Assembly (NCBI GenBank): GCA_023388015.1
Contig: JAEWHB010000229.1
Location: 1 to 5,729 of the forward strand
DNA length: 5,729 nucleotides
Source of the DNA: Bacteroidota bacterium
Lineage (GTDB): Bacteria > Bacteroidota > Bacteroidia > Flavobacteriales > Weeksellaceae
Direction of reading: 5' to 3'
A program made the translations under genes and the position numbers. Below, piece by piece: positions 5,059 through 5,729 of this stretch; the first letter of the stretch is position 1; every line of letters begins with the position of its first letter. Below the pieces are notes generated by a model. It worked only from the letters and a program-made list of their open reading frames with translations, made no database searches and had not been told where the DNA came from.

Positions 5059-5729
5059 TCATTTCAACCGGACTTTCGGATCTAGAATTCCATATAAAAT
5101 ATCGACCAGAATATTGATGCAGATGAAGGTGGTGGCAATAATGAGCACCGCGCCCATCACGATGGGTAAGTCCAATGTGTTCAGAGCATTCACGATTTCT
5201 TTTCCCAGCCCGTTCCAGCCAAATATAAATTCCACGAAAACCGCTCCTGCAAGCATGGATGCAAACCAACCCGAAGTAGCAGTGATGACGGGATTCAATG
5301 AATTTTTCAAAGCATGTTTACGGATTACTTCTTTTCCTTTTAAACCTTTTGCGTAGGCCGTACGAATGTAATCCTGGTTCAGCGTTTCGAGAAGTGAATT
5401 TCTTGTAAGCTGTGTTATGACCGCCAATGGACGAATTCCAAGTGTAAATGCCGGAAGAATTAAGTTCTTCAAAGCCAGGTGTTTACTTTCTCCCATATCG
5501 TCAATTTCGTATAAACTTCCGGTCATGGAAAATCCGGTAATGTGGTGAAGCAGAAACGCGAAAATATAGCCGATAATAATGGCTGAAAAGAATGAAGGTG
5601 TACTCATCCCGATGCTCGTAATAACCAGCAAAGCACGATCCCACCAACTGTCTTTGGCGAGCGCTGACCAAATCCCTAGTAAAATTCCGATGATTGTTGC
5701 AAAAACAATAGCAGAAACTGCCAAAATCA
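5059..5729 (-). CDS. Peptide/nickel-type ABC transporter permease (DppB/OppB family), N-terminus beyond the window
   Basis: About 222 residues of an inner-membrane permease for a binding-protein-dependent ABC importer, most likely for di/oligopeptides, are present; the frame is open to the right edge, so the first third (TM1 and the following periplasmic loop) is missing. Numbering from the Leu at 5722-5724: hydrophobic spans at about 2-20, 31-60, 86-105, 148-168 and 188-213. The cytoplasmic EAA loop that docks on the ATPase is clear at about 119-145: DYIRTAYAKGLKGKEVI, followed by RKHALKNSLNPVI, the typical DppB form. The periplasmic segment FVEFIFGWNGLGKEIVNAL (163-181) and terminal YGILDPKVRLK are also family hallmarks. 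The in-frame TTG near the edge is not a start, since it lies inside a membrane helix. The protein ends with TGA at 5059-5061. The partner DppC-like permease and ATPases are not in the window, so the substrate remains uncertain. Confidence 0.93.
   Translation of the reverse strand, partial: ILAVSAIVFATIIGILLGIWSALAKDSWWDRALLVITSIGMSTPSFFSAIIIGYIFAFLLHHITGFSMTGSLYEIDDMGESKHLALKNLILPAFTLGIRPLAVITQLTRNSLLETLNQDYIRTAYAKGLKGKEVIRKHALKNSLNPVITATSGWFASMLAGAVFVEFIFGWNGLGKEIVNALNTLDLPIVMGAVLIIATTFICINILVDILYGILDPKVRLK

Noticed and set aside
4997..5269. 90-residue - strand frame overlapping the 3' end of the permease gene, and an 80-residue + strand frame at 5114-5356
   Set aside because: The permease frame is supported by the EAA loop and family C-terminus, so these alternative frames are shadows.

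Overview
The window reads as an ordinary chromosomal segment of a Bacteroidota bacterium, most likely order Flavobacteriales. Four signs support this. The rpsF promoter matches the TTTG / TAnnTTTG type used by this phylum. Most start codons lack a Shine-Dalgarno sequence and sit in A-rich leaders. The exported protein's predicted mature end begins with Gln. The gene orders rpsF-rpsR-rplI (no ssb or priB between) and tpiA-prmA-clpS are familiar from Flavobacteriales. Genus cannot be settled from the sequence alone.

Layout, left half (+ strand): the window opens inside an unrecognised gene of which only the C-terminal ~78 residues are present (3-239). Next is a secreted, probably outer-membrane, 407-residue beta-barrel protein (314-1537). 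A well-formed promoter (1559-1590) then drives the ribosomal protein operon rpsF (bS6), rpsR (bS18) and rplI (bL9, with a ~72-residue C-terminal tail beyond the normal fold). The operon ends at a strong hairpin-plus-T-run terminator (about 2990-3017).

Layout, right half (- strand, read right to left): the C-terminal two thirds of a DppB/OppB-type peptide ABC-transporter permease runs in from the right edge (5059-5729). After a 110-base AT-rich gap come tpiA (triosephosphate isomerase), prmA (ribosomal protein L11 methyltransferase) and clpS (Clp protease adaptor), spaced 20 and 7 bases apart and so probably co-transcribed. clpS converges on rplI, and the terminator between them is symmetric enough to serve both.

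Functionally this is mainly translation (S6, S18, L9, and PrmA acting on L11), protein quality control (ClpS), glycolysis (TpiA), nutrient uptake (DppB-like) and one lineage-type envelope protein. I found no mobile element, CRISPR array, tRNA/rRNA gene, toxin-antitoxin pair or defence system, and no evidence of a new multi-gene system. The items most worth a second look are the long charged tail on bL9, the altered substrate-pocket residues of ClpS, the identical 13-base element before rpsR and rplI, and the short rpsF leader, which has no room for the usual S6:S18 autoregulatory RNA.
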